DNA of 64,000 bases from Hyphomicrobium_A sp963728165 (lineage in GTDB: Bacteria; Pseudomonadota; Alphaproteobacteria; Rhizobiales; Hyphomicrobiaceae): contig CAVSIY010000006.1 of the NCBI GenBank assembly GCA_963728165.1, forward strand, positions 1,054,001 through 1,118,000, in the 5' to 3' direction. This document shows positions 1 through 8,379 of the stretch, piece after piece. The translations under genes were made by a program, and so were the position numbers. Numbering within the stretch: position 1 is the first letter of the stretch; each line of letters opens with the position of its first letter. The notes beneath the pieces were generated by a model, which ran no database searches, was not told the DNA's origin, and saw nothing but the letters and a program-made list of their open reading frames with translations.

Positions 1-52
1 GAGCGGATCCCAGAAGTCGCACTCGGATCAAGAATGCGGGCCGCGCCAGGCC

Positions 53-220
53 TCACCGCCGAGGCAAAGGTCGCCCCCCTGGTTGGTCGTCAGGGGGTGG
101 CGGTCGTTTGATATCCGAAGGCTTCTCGGCGATGGCCATCGCGGGCACGAACGCAACGACGGCAGCGGCTGCGCTCGCAAAAACGCGTTCCTTGATTGGG
201 TCTGTCTTGGACACGCTCAT
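53..220 (-). CDS. small exported proline-rich hypothetical protein
   Basis: A 55-residue protein of unknown function. The start is the ATG preceded by a perfect AGGAGGT seven bases upstream; an in-frame ATG ten codons earlier has no such site. Residues 12-31 form a hydrophobic, alanine-rich signal-like segment ending AMAIA, so the mature part would be only about 24 residues, rich in Pro, Asp and Arg. It lies downstream of the secreted hydrolase but behind a strong terminator, and its own leader carries a repeat shared with two other genes nearby, so it is probably transcribed separately. No family is recognised. Confidence 0.55.
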   Translation of the reverse strand: MSVSKTDPIKERVFASAAAAVVAFVPAMAIAEKPSDIKRPPPPDDQPGGRPLPRR

Positions 221-234
221 GGTTACCTCCTCAA

Positions 235-312
235 TTGGAAGGGAGTTCACCTAAGCGCACTTCGTCGAGCCGGCGCTTTGCTTGGAAGGAACTCCGCTTT
301 GGCGCCAGCGCA
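235..312 (-). promoter_or_regulatory. shared upstream element, copy 1
   Basis: First of three related leaders. Bases 272-299 are identical to 1695-1722 over 28 bp, and a TAAGCGC block lies 21 bp away, the same spacing as in the other two copies. It sits immediately upstream of the ribosome binding site of the small exported protein. Probably a common promoter or operator; the regulator is unknown. Confidence 0.5.
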
Positions 313-360
313 CTATCCCGGGGAAAAACTACGACGGGCTTATGCCGCGGGTGGTGTAAT

Positions 361-401
361 TGGGAAAACGGGCGCCCGCCCGGCGCGAACGCCGGGCGGG
401 C
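361..401 (-). terminator. rho-independent terminator after the secreted hydrolase
   Basis: A perfect 12-bp inverted repeat (374-385 with 390-401) closes on a four-base loop that reads TTCG on the minus strand, an unusually stable tetraloop. It is followed on that strand by a short T run within 361-373. It lies about 45 bases after the hydrolase stop codon. Confidence 0.8.
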
Positions 402-445
402 TCGTCGACCTGAAGCGCGCGACCGGGCGGTGCGTGCGCGACAGA

Positions 446-1642
446 TCAATGATGACCGTGGTTGTGGTCGTCGTGGTGATCGTCGTGGTGGTCGCTCTTC
501 ACCTTCACGTGCTTGTTGATCCACTTCATGATGATGTCGGCGACCTGCAGGTTGTTGTTGTCCTGCATGAACATGTGGCTATTGCCGTGGATGCCTAAGT
601 CCGGCAGCGCGATGAACGTCATGTCGCCGCCGGCATCGTTGATCTGCTGCTGCATCGTAACGCATGAGGCGGGCGGCTGTGCCGAGGAGAAATGATCGCC
701 GACCATGATCAGGATCGGGATCTTCTTCAGCGTCTGAATATTGTCGGTGGTGAGGTTGGTAAAGCAGCCGGTCTCGAGCTGGATGATCCCCTTTACGCCC
801 GTCGACCCCGGGCGCAGCGCGGCCCTGGTCGGGAACGAGGCCGATTGGGAATGGCCCACCAGGATGGCGCCGTGGAGCTTGTTGGCGAGCGTCGCCAAGG
901 TGTCGGGACTGTTGAAGAAGGCATTCGGATCAGATGGCGTGCACGTGCCGTCGGCGCAGCCGACCGGCGTGGCGCCGCTGAGCGTGGCATTGAGATCGGG
1001 AATCACCTGCTTGTAGAATGTGAGGCTCGATCCCGGTCCAATGCCGACCGTCTTCATCGGGAACCGCTCATCGGCAAACGGCGTGAGCGAGTCGTAGTCC
1101 CCCCAACGGAATACGTTCCAGGCGAACTTGTCGGTGGCAATCAGGATGGCGGGATTGGCGCTGCCCGGCGCGTCGCCGACAAGCACCTTTTGGAATTGCA
1201 GAGCGTCGAAGCCAGAGCGGCCGCGGCCGACCTGCTCGGCCATGTAGGTCTTGAAGCCCTTGCGCGTGAAGTATTCGTACCAGCCCATGCGTCCGTCGGG
1301 CGTCGTCTCCCATGTTTTCGAGGTCAGGCAGCAGCCGTGCATGAAGACGATCGGATACTGATCGATGGTGTTCTTCGGGATCTGGTACTGCACGTACATC
1401 TGGTTGATCATCGAGCTCCCCGCATCGGCCGCGAAGGCCGACGGGGAAATGTAGGCGCCGTCGATCTGCTGCGTGTTGCCACCGACGAAGAAGCTGCCTT
1501 GGCCCTTGAGCGTGAGCTCTTGTGAGGGTTTGAGATCTTCGAACTCCTGCGCCACAGCGATCGTCGGCATCAGCGCAATTGCGAAGAGAGCCGCGCCCGC
1601 GACGAAGCAGGCCTTGATTTGCCTTGTTACTGTCAGGTTCAT
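446..1642 (-). CDS. secreted alpha/beta hydrolase with histidine-rich tail
   Basis: A 398-residue exported esterase-like protein. Residues 10-31 are a signal peptide ending AVAQ. The alpha/beta-hydrolase fold shows as an oxyanion-type HGCC (102-105), the nucleophile elbow GHSQS with Ser265, and a late histidine in GIHGNSH (352 or 356). The acid may be Glu290 or Asp316. The last 14 residues are almost all His and Asp, suggesting metal binding. The start is the second ATG, nine bases from AGGAGG; the first ATG overlaps that site and cannot use it. The leader carries shared element copy 2. Substrate unknown; large secreted esterases of this type act on hydrophobic esters, but that is family inference. 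Confidence 0.8.
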   Translation of the reverse strand: MNLTVTRQIKACFVAGAALFAIALMPTIAVAQEFEDLKPSQELTLKGQGSFFVGGNTQQIDGAYISPSAFAADAGSSMINQMYVQYQIPKNTIDQYPIVFMHGCCLTSKTWETTPDGRMGWYEYFTRKGFKTYMAEQVGRGRSGFDALQFQKVLVGDAPGSANPAILIATDKFAWNVFRWGDYDSLTPFADERFPMKTVGIGPGSSLTFYKQVIPDLNATLSGATPVGCADGTCTPSDPNAFFNSPDTLATLANKLHGAILVGHSQSASFPTRAALRPGSTGVKGIIQLETGCFTNLTTDNIQTLKKIPILIMVGDHFSSAQPPASCVTMQQQINDAGGDMTFIALPDLGIHGNSHMFMQDNNNLQVADIIMKWINKHVKVKSDHHDDHHDDHNHGHH

Positions 1643-1657
1643 TGGCGTCATCCTCCT

Positions 1658-1736
1658 TTGGAAGGACGCCTACTTAAGCGCGGGTGGACCGACTGGCGCT
1701 TTGCTTGGAAGGAACTCCGCTTCGACGTCAGCGCAC
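1658..1736 (-). promoter_or_regulatory. shared upstream element, copy 2
   Basis: Second copy of the repeated leader, just upstream of the hydrolase ribosome binding site. It holds the same 28-bp block as copy 1 (1695-1722) and a TTAAGCGC block (1674-1681) at the conserved 21-bp offset. Confidence 0.5.
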
Positions 1737-1801
1737 GGGGCGCCGAGGAGCAGCGGCAGCGCCCCGGAGTTGCGAGGCTCGCAGCCGCGCAAGCGATCGT
1801 G

Positions 1802-2119
1802 TCATCTTTTGTCGGGAGCCGGCTTGGTCTTGAAGTCGGTCGCGGGGACCATGTATCCGGGCGGATCGATGCGCGCCTGGATGCGCAGGATAGAGGCGTC
1901 AGGGCTCTCGACGGCGCCTTCGACCACCGCGCCGAGCCCGATCACGATGCACTCGCCGGCGAAGATCCGCTCGTAAAGACGCATCTGGAACGCCGACTTG
2001 TCCGTGCGCACGCTCTGCAATTGGGCGACCTCTGCGGTCGAGGTGCAGCCGAAGGTCGCAACCTTGGCCTCGTACAAGACCTGCGTGGCGGCGACGAGAG
2101 CTATGAGCAGCATGTGCAT
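1802..2119 (-). CDS. small exported protein with one Cys pair
   Basis: A 105-residue hypothetical protein starting at an ATG five bases after GGAGG; thirteen further in-frame codons upstream lack a site. Residues 1-15 are a short hydrophobic export signal. Cys25 (FGC) and Cys57 (GEC) are the only cysteines and could form a disulphide in the periplasm. The rest is a mixed alpha/beta pattern ending in a lysine-rich tail. It shares its leader element with the upstream hydrolase and the first small protein in this window, so the three may form one regulon. No family is recognised. Confidence 0.6.
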   Translation of the reverse strand: MHMLLIALVAATQVLYEAKVATFGCTSTAEVAQLQSVRTDKSAFQMRLYERIFAGECIVIGLGAVVEGAVESPDASILRIQARIDPPGYMVPATDFKTKPAPDKR

Positions 2120-2129
2120 GGGCGCCTCC

Positions 2130-2219
2130 GAGGGACTCCGCTTGAGACAACAGAGCACTTAAGCGCGCGCCTGGGGCTCTGCGCTCCGCATGGAGAGAAC
2201 TCGGCTTGGGCGGTAGCGA
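2130..2219 (-). promoter_or_regulatory. shared upstream element, copy 3 (diverged)
   Basis: Third and most diverged copy, upstream of the small Cys-pair protein. The TTAAGCGC block (2159-2166) and a recognisable version of the 28-bp block (2180-2207) keep the 21-bp offset. A further partial repeat of the AGGGACTCCGCTT type lies at 2130-2142. Confidence 0.4.
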
Positions 2220-2258
2220 ACCGGCCGCCCCGGTGACGCAAAGGGACCCGCCAAAACG

Positions 2259-2286
2259 AAAACCGCCGGAGCGATCCGGCGGTTTT
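2259..2286 (-). terminator. rho-independent terminator
   Basis: Perfect 12-bp stem with GCGA loop. The stem begins with AAAA and ends with TTTT, so it can work on both strands. It lies seven bases past the stop of the Arg-rich membrane protein, the likely user on the minus strand. Confidence 0.8.
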
Positions 2287-2292
2287 GCATCT

Positions 2293-2634
2293 CTAAAAGT
2301 TGAGATAGATGCCCCTTCTACGGCGGCGGCGGCGCCATCCCCATCCGCGGCGGCGTCTCCGGCGCGGACCTATCCAAAGCCCAAACCCGCGACGGCGCCG
2401 TCTCCAACCGCCGCGGCGCCGTCTCCTGGCGTCGGCAGTTGTCGCCGAGGTGGCAACCGCGAGGGTAGAAATGCCGGCAAGGCTGAGGCCATACGACCCG
2501 ATGGACCCGAGGCCGTAGATCACCAGCATGGCGATGACGGCACACGTCGCCACCACGCCGCGCCTCAGTCCCCTCACCAGGGTCACAAGGCTTTGCGACG
2601 CGGCTTTCGCTGTGGAGACGACAATTTCTCTCAT
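2293..2634 (-). CDS. small membrane protein with arginine-rich tail
   Basis: A 113-residue protein starting at an ATG eight bases after GGAGG. Residues 1-26 are polar, 27-50 form one transmembrane helix, and a thin spacer leads to a C-terminal tail dominated by runs of five to seven arginines separated by Gly/Trp pairs. Similar small proteins with a helix followed by an Arg/Gly tail are common as hypotheticals in Hyphomicrobiales. The tail would be strongly cationic and could bind nucleic acid, membrane lipids or envelope polymers, but no function is established. It is divergent from the carbamoyltransferase gene and followed by its own terminator. Confidence 0.6.
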   Translation of the reverse strand: MREIVVSTAKAASQSLVTLVRGLRRGVVATCAVIAMLVIYGLGSIGSYGLSLAGISTLAVATSATTADARRRRRGGWRRRRRGFGLWIGPRRRRRRGWGWRRRRRRRGIYLNF

Positions 2635-2735
2635 AAGCCTGCCCTCCGCATTGCGGGCTTTTATCGGCTCCACTATCGCTCCAAACCCAGTCCGTGCCAA
2701 GATATTTACGCGTTTGCAGAAGCAGAAGAGGGCCG

Positions 2736-4548
2736 ATGGCGAAGGACCATATCTATGTTCTTGGTATAAATGCCTACGACCATGACGTCAGCGCATGCCT
2801 CTTGCGCGACGGCGCCATCGCCTATGCCATCGCCAAGGAGCGCGTCACCCGCGAGAAGCACGACACCGGCTTCTATGAGGCGGTGATCGACTACTGCCTG
2901 AAGGCGGAGGGCATCACGCTCGACGACGTGGCCCTCATCGTGCGCAACTGCTACGTGCTCCCCGTCGAGGACATGGACGAACGCCTCGCCTACGAGGACG
3001 TGCCCGACTTCATGGACACGGCCGAGCGCCGGCAGGCCGCCAAGAGCCAGCTCTACCTCACCACCTCCGACAAGGTCGTCTCGGTCTCCCATCACGTGGC
3101 GCATGCCTACAGCGCGTTTGCCGCCTGTCCCTTCGAGGAGGGTGCCGTCATGGTTGTCGACGGCGTCGGCAACTACTGCGTGGACATCCACGAGCCGGGC
3201 CAGCTCACCGACGGCGTCAATCCGCTCGCGCGCGAATCGGAGAGCTTCTACCGCTTCGATGGCGCCAAGCTCGAGACCCTGAAGAAGGTGTGGCTCGAGC
3301 CGACGCGCGGCTTTTTGAGCGATGAGTTCTTCTTCATGCCGGGGCTCGGCGCGCTCTACAGCCGCGTCTCGAGCTACATCTTCGCCGACTGGAACAAGTG
3401 CGGCGAGGTGATGGGGCTTGCCCCCTATGGACGGCCGGAGAAGATCAAGCCGCTGGCCGAAATGCGGGACGGCGCGCTCGACGTGCCCGAGTGGACGGCG
3501 GCGTTCAGCACGCCCTGGCTTCCCGACAGCGACAGGGACTGGGAGAAAAGCCGTTACCGGAAGCACTGGGAGGATCTCGCCTGGCGGGTGCAGGACGACA
3601 CGGAAACGGTGCTCTTGGCGCGCGCCAAGTGGCTGCGCGAGACGACGGGCGCCAAGAACTTGTGCATCGCCGGCGGCGTCGGCCTCAACTGCGTGGCCAA
3701 CGGCCGCCTCGCGCGCGAATCGGGTTTCGACAATGTGTGGATCCAGCCGGCCTCGGGCGACGACGGCATTGCCATCGGCTGCGCCTACTACGGCCATCTG
3801 CAACTGCAGAAGCAGCCGCGCTCCTTCGTCATGGACCACGCCTATCTGGGCCGCGCTTACGCCGACAAGGATATCGAGGAGGCGCTGAGCAAAGGTCTCG
3901 CCCGCCTCGAGACGGCCGCGCGCCGCAGCGACGACATCTGCGCCGAGGCCGCCAAGCTCTTGGCGGACGGCAACGTGCTCGGCTGGTTCCAGGGCCGCTC
4001 CGAGTTCGGACCGCGCGCGCTCGGCAACCGCTCAATCCTTGCCGACCCGCGCTTGCCCGCAATGAAGGATACGCTCAACGCCCGCGTGAAGCACCGGCAG
4101 GCCTTCCGTCCCTTCGCGCCTATCGTGCTCGCCGAGCGGGCCAAGGAGATCTTCGAAGGCGATGAGGAGTTCTCCCTTCATGCTCATTGCCAAGCGCGTG
4201 CGGCCCGAATGGAAGGACAGGATCCCGGCGATCGTGCATGTCGACGGCACCGCGCGTGTGCAGACGGTGCGCGAGGAGACCAACGCGCGGCTTCATCGCT
4301 TGTTGAAGGAGTTCGAGGCGCTGACCGGGGTGCCGGTGCTGATCAACACCTCTTTCAACGTGAAGGGCGAGCCGATCGTCGAGACGCCGCGCGATGCGGT
4401 CGAATGCTTCCTGTCGACGGGTATCGACCATCTGGTCGTGCACGAAACGCTTGTCGCCAAGACCGCCTTCCACCGGGCGGTCTCGCCGATCATGGGCATG
4501 TACTCGGAGGTGTCGGGGATGGTGCGCGCAGGCCTGCAGGCGGACTAG
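2736..4548 (+). pseudogene. NodU/CmcH-type carbamoyltransferase, frameshifted
   Basis: An O-carbamoyltransferase of the NodU/TobZ/CmcH family, which moves a carbamoyl group from carbamoyl phosphate to a hydroxyl of a sugar or antibiotic through a carbamoyl-adenylate. The N-terminal Kae1-like domain has the metal-site motif SHHVAHA and a GGVGLNC nucleotide-site motif; the C-terminal part has TSFNVKGEPIVETP. Reading the ATG after AGAGGG, the frame is open to about 4170, where one extra T in GAGTTCTCCC shifts it. The second half continues in another frame from there to 4548. Removing that T gives 603 residues, normal for the family. No nod genes or other biosynthetic partner lies nearby, so the acceptor is unknown. 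Confidence 0.85.
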
Positions 4549-4562
4549 AGCCCGGAGCCTCT

Positions 4563-5426
4563 TCAAGCGCGCGTGCGCAGTGGCTGCGTCAGGGCGCTCA
4601 GATACTGCATGGTGGCGTCCGCGAGCACGTCGCGGTGCAGCCGGTCGCGGTCGCTGAAGATAGCCGCCGACGCCTCGGCGTCGAGCATGGTCGTTCCCAA
4701 CCGATCGAGCGCGGCTGCAAGATCGTCTCCGTCGTAATAGACGAGGCGCCTGTCGCCCTCTATGGGCGTGTGCAGGAAATGCGAAAAGTATTGGAGGAAG
4801 TTCTGACCCGCGCGAGCCATGTAGGGCCCGAGCACCAGGACGCGCAGCTCGGCCCACTGCTCGGGCGAGAGCAGCTCGTGCCTGATCTGCATGACGCGCG
4901 CATGGCAGGCCTCGAGCTGGACGCGGGCTGCCCCCGCCAGCACCGGCACGATGTCCTCGCGCACGCCATGGGTGAACGCCGCCAGATCCGCAGCGGAGAT
5001 CTGTCCTTTGACGATGGCTGTGTCGAGGATGGCCAGCACCTTGGCGAAGATAAGGTTGGGCGCGGGAAGAAGGCCGCGGGCCGCCTCCTCGCGCGTGTCG
5101 AGGTCGCCGGTCGCCGCCTCGACCGCCCGCCGATAGGCGGCGATCGCGGCGATCCTCTCCGGCGACAGGCGGCTGCCGGCGTCCTCGTGCAGCAGGCAGT
5201 AGACGGCGAGCGGCATGTGCCCGAGCGTCTTCATCTTTACGTAGAGCGGCGGTCGCAGCCCCGGGAACTCCTCGACCGCGTGGCCGGTGCGGTAGAGCAG
5301 CAGCACGTCATCGTCGATGACGATCAGCGCCTTCTGCTTCTGGCGCTGCAGCACACGCGCCCGCGCCCGCTCGTAGATCTCCATGAACTGGTGGTCGAGA
5401 CGCTCCAGATTGCTGCCATCGCCCAT
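4563..5426 (-). CDS. hypothetical protein, helical, 287 residues
   Basis: A soluble 287-residue protein with a good AGGAG site nine bases before the ATG. It has no signal peptide or transmembrane segment. The sequence is largely amphipathic helix, with a short beta stretch near residues 33-46 and no recognisable catalytic or cofactor motif. It is convergent with the carbamoyltransferase gene, the two stops being about 15 bases apart. Family not recognised. Confidence 0.7.
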   Translation of the reverse strand: MGDGSNLERLDHQFMEIYERARARVLQRQKQKALIVIDDDVLLLYRTGHAVEEFPGLRPPLYVKMKTLGHMPLAVYCLLHEDAGSRLSPERIAAIAAYRRAVEAATGDLDTREEAARGLLPAPNLIFAKVLAILDTAIVKGQISAADLAAFTHGVREDIVPVLAGAARVQLEACHARVMQIRHELLSPEQWAELRVLVLGPYMARAGQNFLQYFSHFLHTPIEGDRRLVYYDGDDLAAALDRLGTTMLDAEASAAIFSDRDRLHRDVLADATMQYLSALTQPLRTRA

Positions 5427-5525
5427 CGCTGTCCGCTCCTGCCGGTGCCCGCTCCCTCGATGCCGCAGACCCGCTAAAGGAGCGTGTATTTTGCAGGAGC
5501 GATTTGAGGCAATGCGGCCCCGCTC

Positions 5526-6161
5526 TCAGCCCGGCTCGACGATCTTCATGCGCACGGCAAGGCGGGCAAGCTCGATGTCGGAGGAGACGCCGAGCTTCGA
5601 CTTGATGAGATAGTGATAGTTGGACACCGTCTTGGGGCTGAGGTTGAGCGTGGCCGCGATCTCGGCGATCGTCTTGGCGTCGGCGAGCATGCGGAAGATG
5701 TCGAACTCGCGCGCGGTGAGACTTTGCAGCAGATCCCGCTCATCGGTGATGCGGGCGAGCGCCAGCGCGTGGCTCACGTCGGGGCCGATCGCAGTCTTTC
5801 CCGCGGCCACATCGCGGATGGCGCTGACGAGGAGATCCGGCGCGCTGCTCTTGGTGATGTAGCCCTTGGCACCCGCCTGGAATGCCTGCAGGGCGAAGGC
5901 GGCATTCTCGTGCATGGTGAAGACGAGAACGCGCGCGTTGCCGTCCCACTGCCGCAGCTGGCGCGCGACCTCGATGCCGCCTTTGCCCGGCATCGACAGA
6001 TCGAGGACGACGACGTCGGGCCGGTGAAGCTTGTAGAGCTGGTAGGCCGTCTGCCCGTCGGGGGCCTCGGCGACGACGGTGAGGTCCTTGTGCTTCTCGA
6101 TCAGGCGGCGGTAGCCCTCGCGCACCACGGCGTGATCGTCCACGAGCATGATACTGGTCAT
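5526..6161 (-). CDS. NarL/FixJ-family response regulator
   Basis: A 211-residue DNA-binding response regulator. The receiver domain (1-120) has the acidic pair DD at 8-9, phosphoacceptor Asp54 in VVLDLSMPG, a Thr in the VFTMH strand, and Lys in YITKSS. A LuxR-type helix-turn-helix follows (about 145-205; LTAREFDIFRMLA, then AEIAATLNLSPKTVSNY). Its ATG overlaps the stop of the upstream histidine kinase by four bases, so the pair is translationally coupled. In sequence it resembles regulators paired with methanol or formaldehyde oxidation genes (MoxX/FlhR type); that is an impression from reading, not a demonstrated orthology. Confidence 0.92.
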   Translation of the reverse strand: MTSIMLVDDHAVVREGYRRLIEKHKDLTVVAEAPDGQTAYQLYKLHRPDVVVLDLSMPGKGGIEVARQLRQWDGNARVLVFTMHENAAFALQAFQAGAKGYITKSSAPDLLVSAIRDVAAGKTAIGPDVSHALALARITDERDLLQSLTAREFDIFRMLADAKTIAEIAATLNLSPKTVSNYHYLIKSKLGVSSDIELARLAVRMKIVEPG

Positions 6162-7609
6162 GGCGCGGGCCGGTCCTTGGGGGCGTCCGCGGGGGCGACC
6201 GGCACGACGATGCGCACCGTGAAGCCGGCGCCGGGGCGGTCGTTGAGAGAGATGGTGCCGCCGAGGGCGGCGACGCGCTCCTGCATGTTGAGGAGGCCCA
6301 TGCCGTTGGTGCCGGCCTTGCCGCCCAAGGCGCGCCCCTTGCCGTCGTCCTCGATCGTAAGGCGGATGCCGGCGGCGTGCGGGTCCTTGGCGTGCGCCAT
6401 GGAAACGGGCTCGACGCTGAGGCGCACGGTCTTGGCGTCGGCATGCTTGGCGGCGTTGGTGAGTCCTTCCTGGGCGATGCGAAAAATATGGATGGCGGCG
6501 GTGTCGGAAAGCGGCGCGATCTCGCCGGCAACCTCGAGCTTGAAGCTGGTGGTGCGGCCGTGGCTGGCGCGGCATACGTCGACCAGGTGCTCGAGGCTTT
6601 CGCGCAAGCCGAACTTGTCGAGCTCGGCCGGGCGCAAGTGGCCCAGCGTTGCGCGCACGGACTGCATCGTGCCGAGCGTTATCTGCGACAGCCTGCGCGC
6701 CTCCGCGCTCAAGTCAGGGCGCGCCTCTTCGGCCGATTTTTCCAGCGACGCGGCGAGCGCGGCAATGGCGGTGAGGTTCTGGCCGAGCTCATCGTGCAGC
6801 TCGCGCGCCAGGTGACGGCGCTCCTCCTCCTGCGCATTCATGAGCCGGCGCGAAAGCTCCGCGCGCTCCGATAGCGTCACCTCGATCGTCTCGGCCAGCC
6901 CGTTTACGACCTCGCTGATGCGCTGCAGCTCGGCAAGCTTGAAGCGCGGCAAGCGGTGCGAGAAGGCGCCGCTCGAAAGCTCGTTGAGCCCCGCGATCAC
7001 ATCCTTGGTCGGGGCCAGTGCCCGCGCGATGGCCACGTAGACCAGAACCGACAGGGCGAGGATCGTGAGCGCCGTCAGGATGAGAAGATGCTTCAACTCG
7101 TCCCAGGCGTGGCTCGCGGCCACCCGGGGATCCGACGACACGACGACGGTGCCATAGACCTTGTCTTTGTAGGCGACGATGGCCTTGGCGGGAGCTTCGG
7201 GAGAGAAGAACGACCACATGGCGGAGAACCAGCGCGGCGGCTCATCCTCAGAGGCGAGCGAGCCGACGCAGTCGCTGCGCACGACGTGGCCTTTTCCGTT
7301 CTCCAAGCGCACGCACTGGCCGCGCTCGGGATTGACGGCGAGGAGGGCGTCCCAATCGGGGAAGCGGTTCGACAAATCGAAGCCGGCGTTGATGCGCAGC
7401 AGCTGGAAATTGAGATGCTTGGCCACGAGGTCGGCGGTTGTCCTGTCATGGCCGCGCGTCTCGCGATCCGAATCCCAGAGGACCGCCGCAGTTACCAGGG
7501 CGAAGCAGGAGATCGCCACGATGGCGATGCGTACGATCAGCGACCTTTTCAAGTCGATGGGGCGCGCACGCCGAGGCCCGCTGTTCGTCATGAATGGAAA
7601 TATGCGCAT
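6158..7609 (-). CDS. NarX-type sensor histidine kinase
   Basis: A membrane sensor kinase of about 483 residues. One transmembrane helix lies near residues 17-37, a sensor region with two Cys (around CVRLENGKG and SDCVGS) near 95-115, a second helix near 190-212, a HAMP linker, then a HisKA_3 dimerisation domain with the phospho-acceptor in ARELHDELGQN and a HATPase_c domain (DDGKG, GTNGMGLLNM). It phosphorylates the regulator encoded by the overlapping next gene. The start is uncertain: the ATG used and one six codons later both lack a clear ribosome binding site. It is divergent from the DUF2380-like gene, sharing a 150-bp promoter region. Confidence 0.9.
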   Translation of the reverse strand: MRIFPFMTNSGPRRARPIDLKRSLIVRIAIVAISCFALVTAAVLWDSDRETRGHDRTTADLVAKHLNFQLLRINAGFDLSNRFPDWDALLAVNPERGQCVRLENGKGHVVRSDCVGSLASEDEPPRWFSAMWSFFSPEAPAKAIVAYKDKVYGTVVVSSDPRVAASHAWDELKHLLILTALTILALSVLVYVAIARALAPTKDVIAGLNELSSGAFSHRLPRFKLAELQRISEVVNGLAETIEVTLSERAELSRRLMNAQEEERRHLARELHDELGQNLTAIAALAASLEKSAEEARPDLSAEARRLSQITLGTMQSVRATLGHLRPAELDKFGLRESLEHLVDVCRASHGRTTSFKLEVAGEIAPLSDTAAIHIFRIAQEGLTNAAKHADAKTVRLSVEPVSMAHAKDPHAAGIRLTIEDDGKGRALGGKAGTNGMGLLNMQERVAALGGTISLNDRPGAGFTVRIVVPVAPADAPKDRPAP

Positions 7610-7662
7610 GCTGCCGACGTCATCCGGGTCGATCCGATCTCTTGAAAGTAGCAGAGATAGCC

Positions 7663-7708
7663 CGGGCAATATGCCCGACAATTTGCGGGCAACCGCCCGT
7701 TTCGGGCC
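7663..7708. promoter_or_regulatory. cluster of CGGGCA/TGCCCG palindromic half-sites
   Basis: Between the kinase gene and the divergent exported-protein gene, CGGGCA or its complement occurs four times in 40 bp with alternating orientation (7663-7668, 7672-7677, 7686-7691, 7694-7699), followed by a near match at 7703. The first pair forms a perfect 15-bp dyad. A regulator binding site is likely; NarL-type 7-mers were not recognised. Confidence 0.35.
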
Positions 7709-7759
7709 GCCATATCGTTGTCTAGCCTCGCTTATCACCGAAGCGCGAGGCAAAGGAAA

Positions 7760-8341
7760 ATGGACACCTTGGAAAACGCACGGAAGCGCCGCGGCACATC
7801 TTTGGGGCCTGTGCGACGTGTCGCCGCCGCCATGGCCCTTCTATTGGCGGGCCTTGCGGCCGCATCGAGCTGGCCCTCCGCCGTCGCTGCCGCCCCGACG
7901 CTGCAGCGTCTTGCCGTGCTCCCCTTCGAGATCGACGACAACTCCGGCGAGGCGGGCGTGCCGGGCAGGCATGACGCCATGCTGGCAAGCCTGACGCGCG
8001 CCACGGCCGCGAAGATCGAGGCCGACAAGCTCTATGACGTCGTTCCGGCGGCCCGCGTCGCCCAGGCCGTGGCAGCAGCGAAGCCCGGCACCTACCTGCG
8101 CGCCTGCAACGGCTGCGAGCGCGACATCGCCAGAAGCGTCGGCGCCGACCGCGTGATGATCGGTTGGATCTTCAAGATGAGCACGCTCGTCATGAGTCTC
8201 CACGTGATGATCAAGGACGTCGCAAGCGGGAATGTTGTCTACGTCAAGACGTTCGATTTTCGCGGCGACAACGAGAAGGCCTGGCTGCGGGCCGCCGACT
8301 ACATGGTCGCGGCTCTCTCCAGAGCCGAGGTCACCAACTAG
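7760..8341 (+). CDS. exported DUF2380/DUF3280-like protein
   Basis: A 193-residue secreted protein starting at the ATG behind AAAGGAAA. Residues 20-45 are a signal peptide ending AVAA. The mature domain begins LQRLAVLPFEIDD, which together with later DRVMIGWIFKMS and VSLHVMIKDVASG is characteristic of DUF2380/DUF3280. It carries CNGC at mid-protein. These domains resemble TolB-N-like folds and sit near quinoprotein or C1-oxidation genes in several Hyphomicrobiales; that link is remembered family context, not shown here. The gene is divergent from a two-component system and followed after 38 bases by a Tat-exported protein, so the four genes probably form one sensing module. Confidence 0.75.
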   Translation: MDTLENARKRRGTSLGPVRRVAAAMALLLAGLAAASSWPSAVAAAPTLQRLAVLPFEIDDNSGEAGVPGRHDAMLASLTRATAAKIEADKLYDVVPAARVAQAVAAAKPGTYLRACNGCERDIARSVGADRVMIGWIFKMSTLVMSLHVMIKDVASGNVVYVKTFDFRGDNEKAWLRAADYMVAALSRAEVTN

Positions 8342-8379
8342 CTGCTCAACGGCCAATATAGACAAGGAGGACTTCATCA

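Noticed and set aside
82..110. CCCCCTG/CAGGGGG inverted repeat as a terminator
   Set aside because: It lies within the coding part of the small exported protein and encodes its Pro/Gly-rich tail; no T run follows.
83..598. Open frame with a long valine run
   Set aside because: The valines are the antisense of the His/Asp tail codons of the secreted hydrolase; no start site support.
4170..5477. Long continuous reading frame extending the carbamoyltransferase to over 900 codons
   Set aside because: Past 4170 it has no family similarity and runs antisense through the unknown gene at 4563-5426; the true second half is in another frame to 4548.
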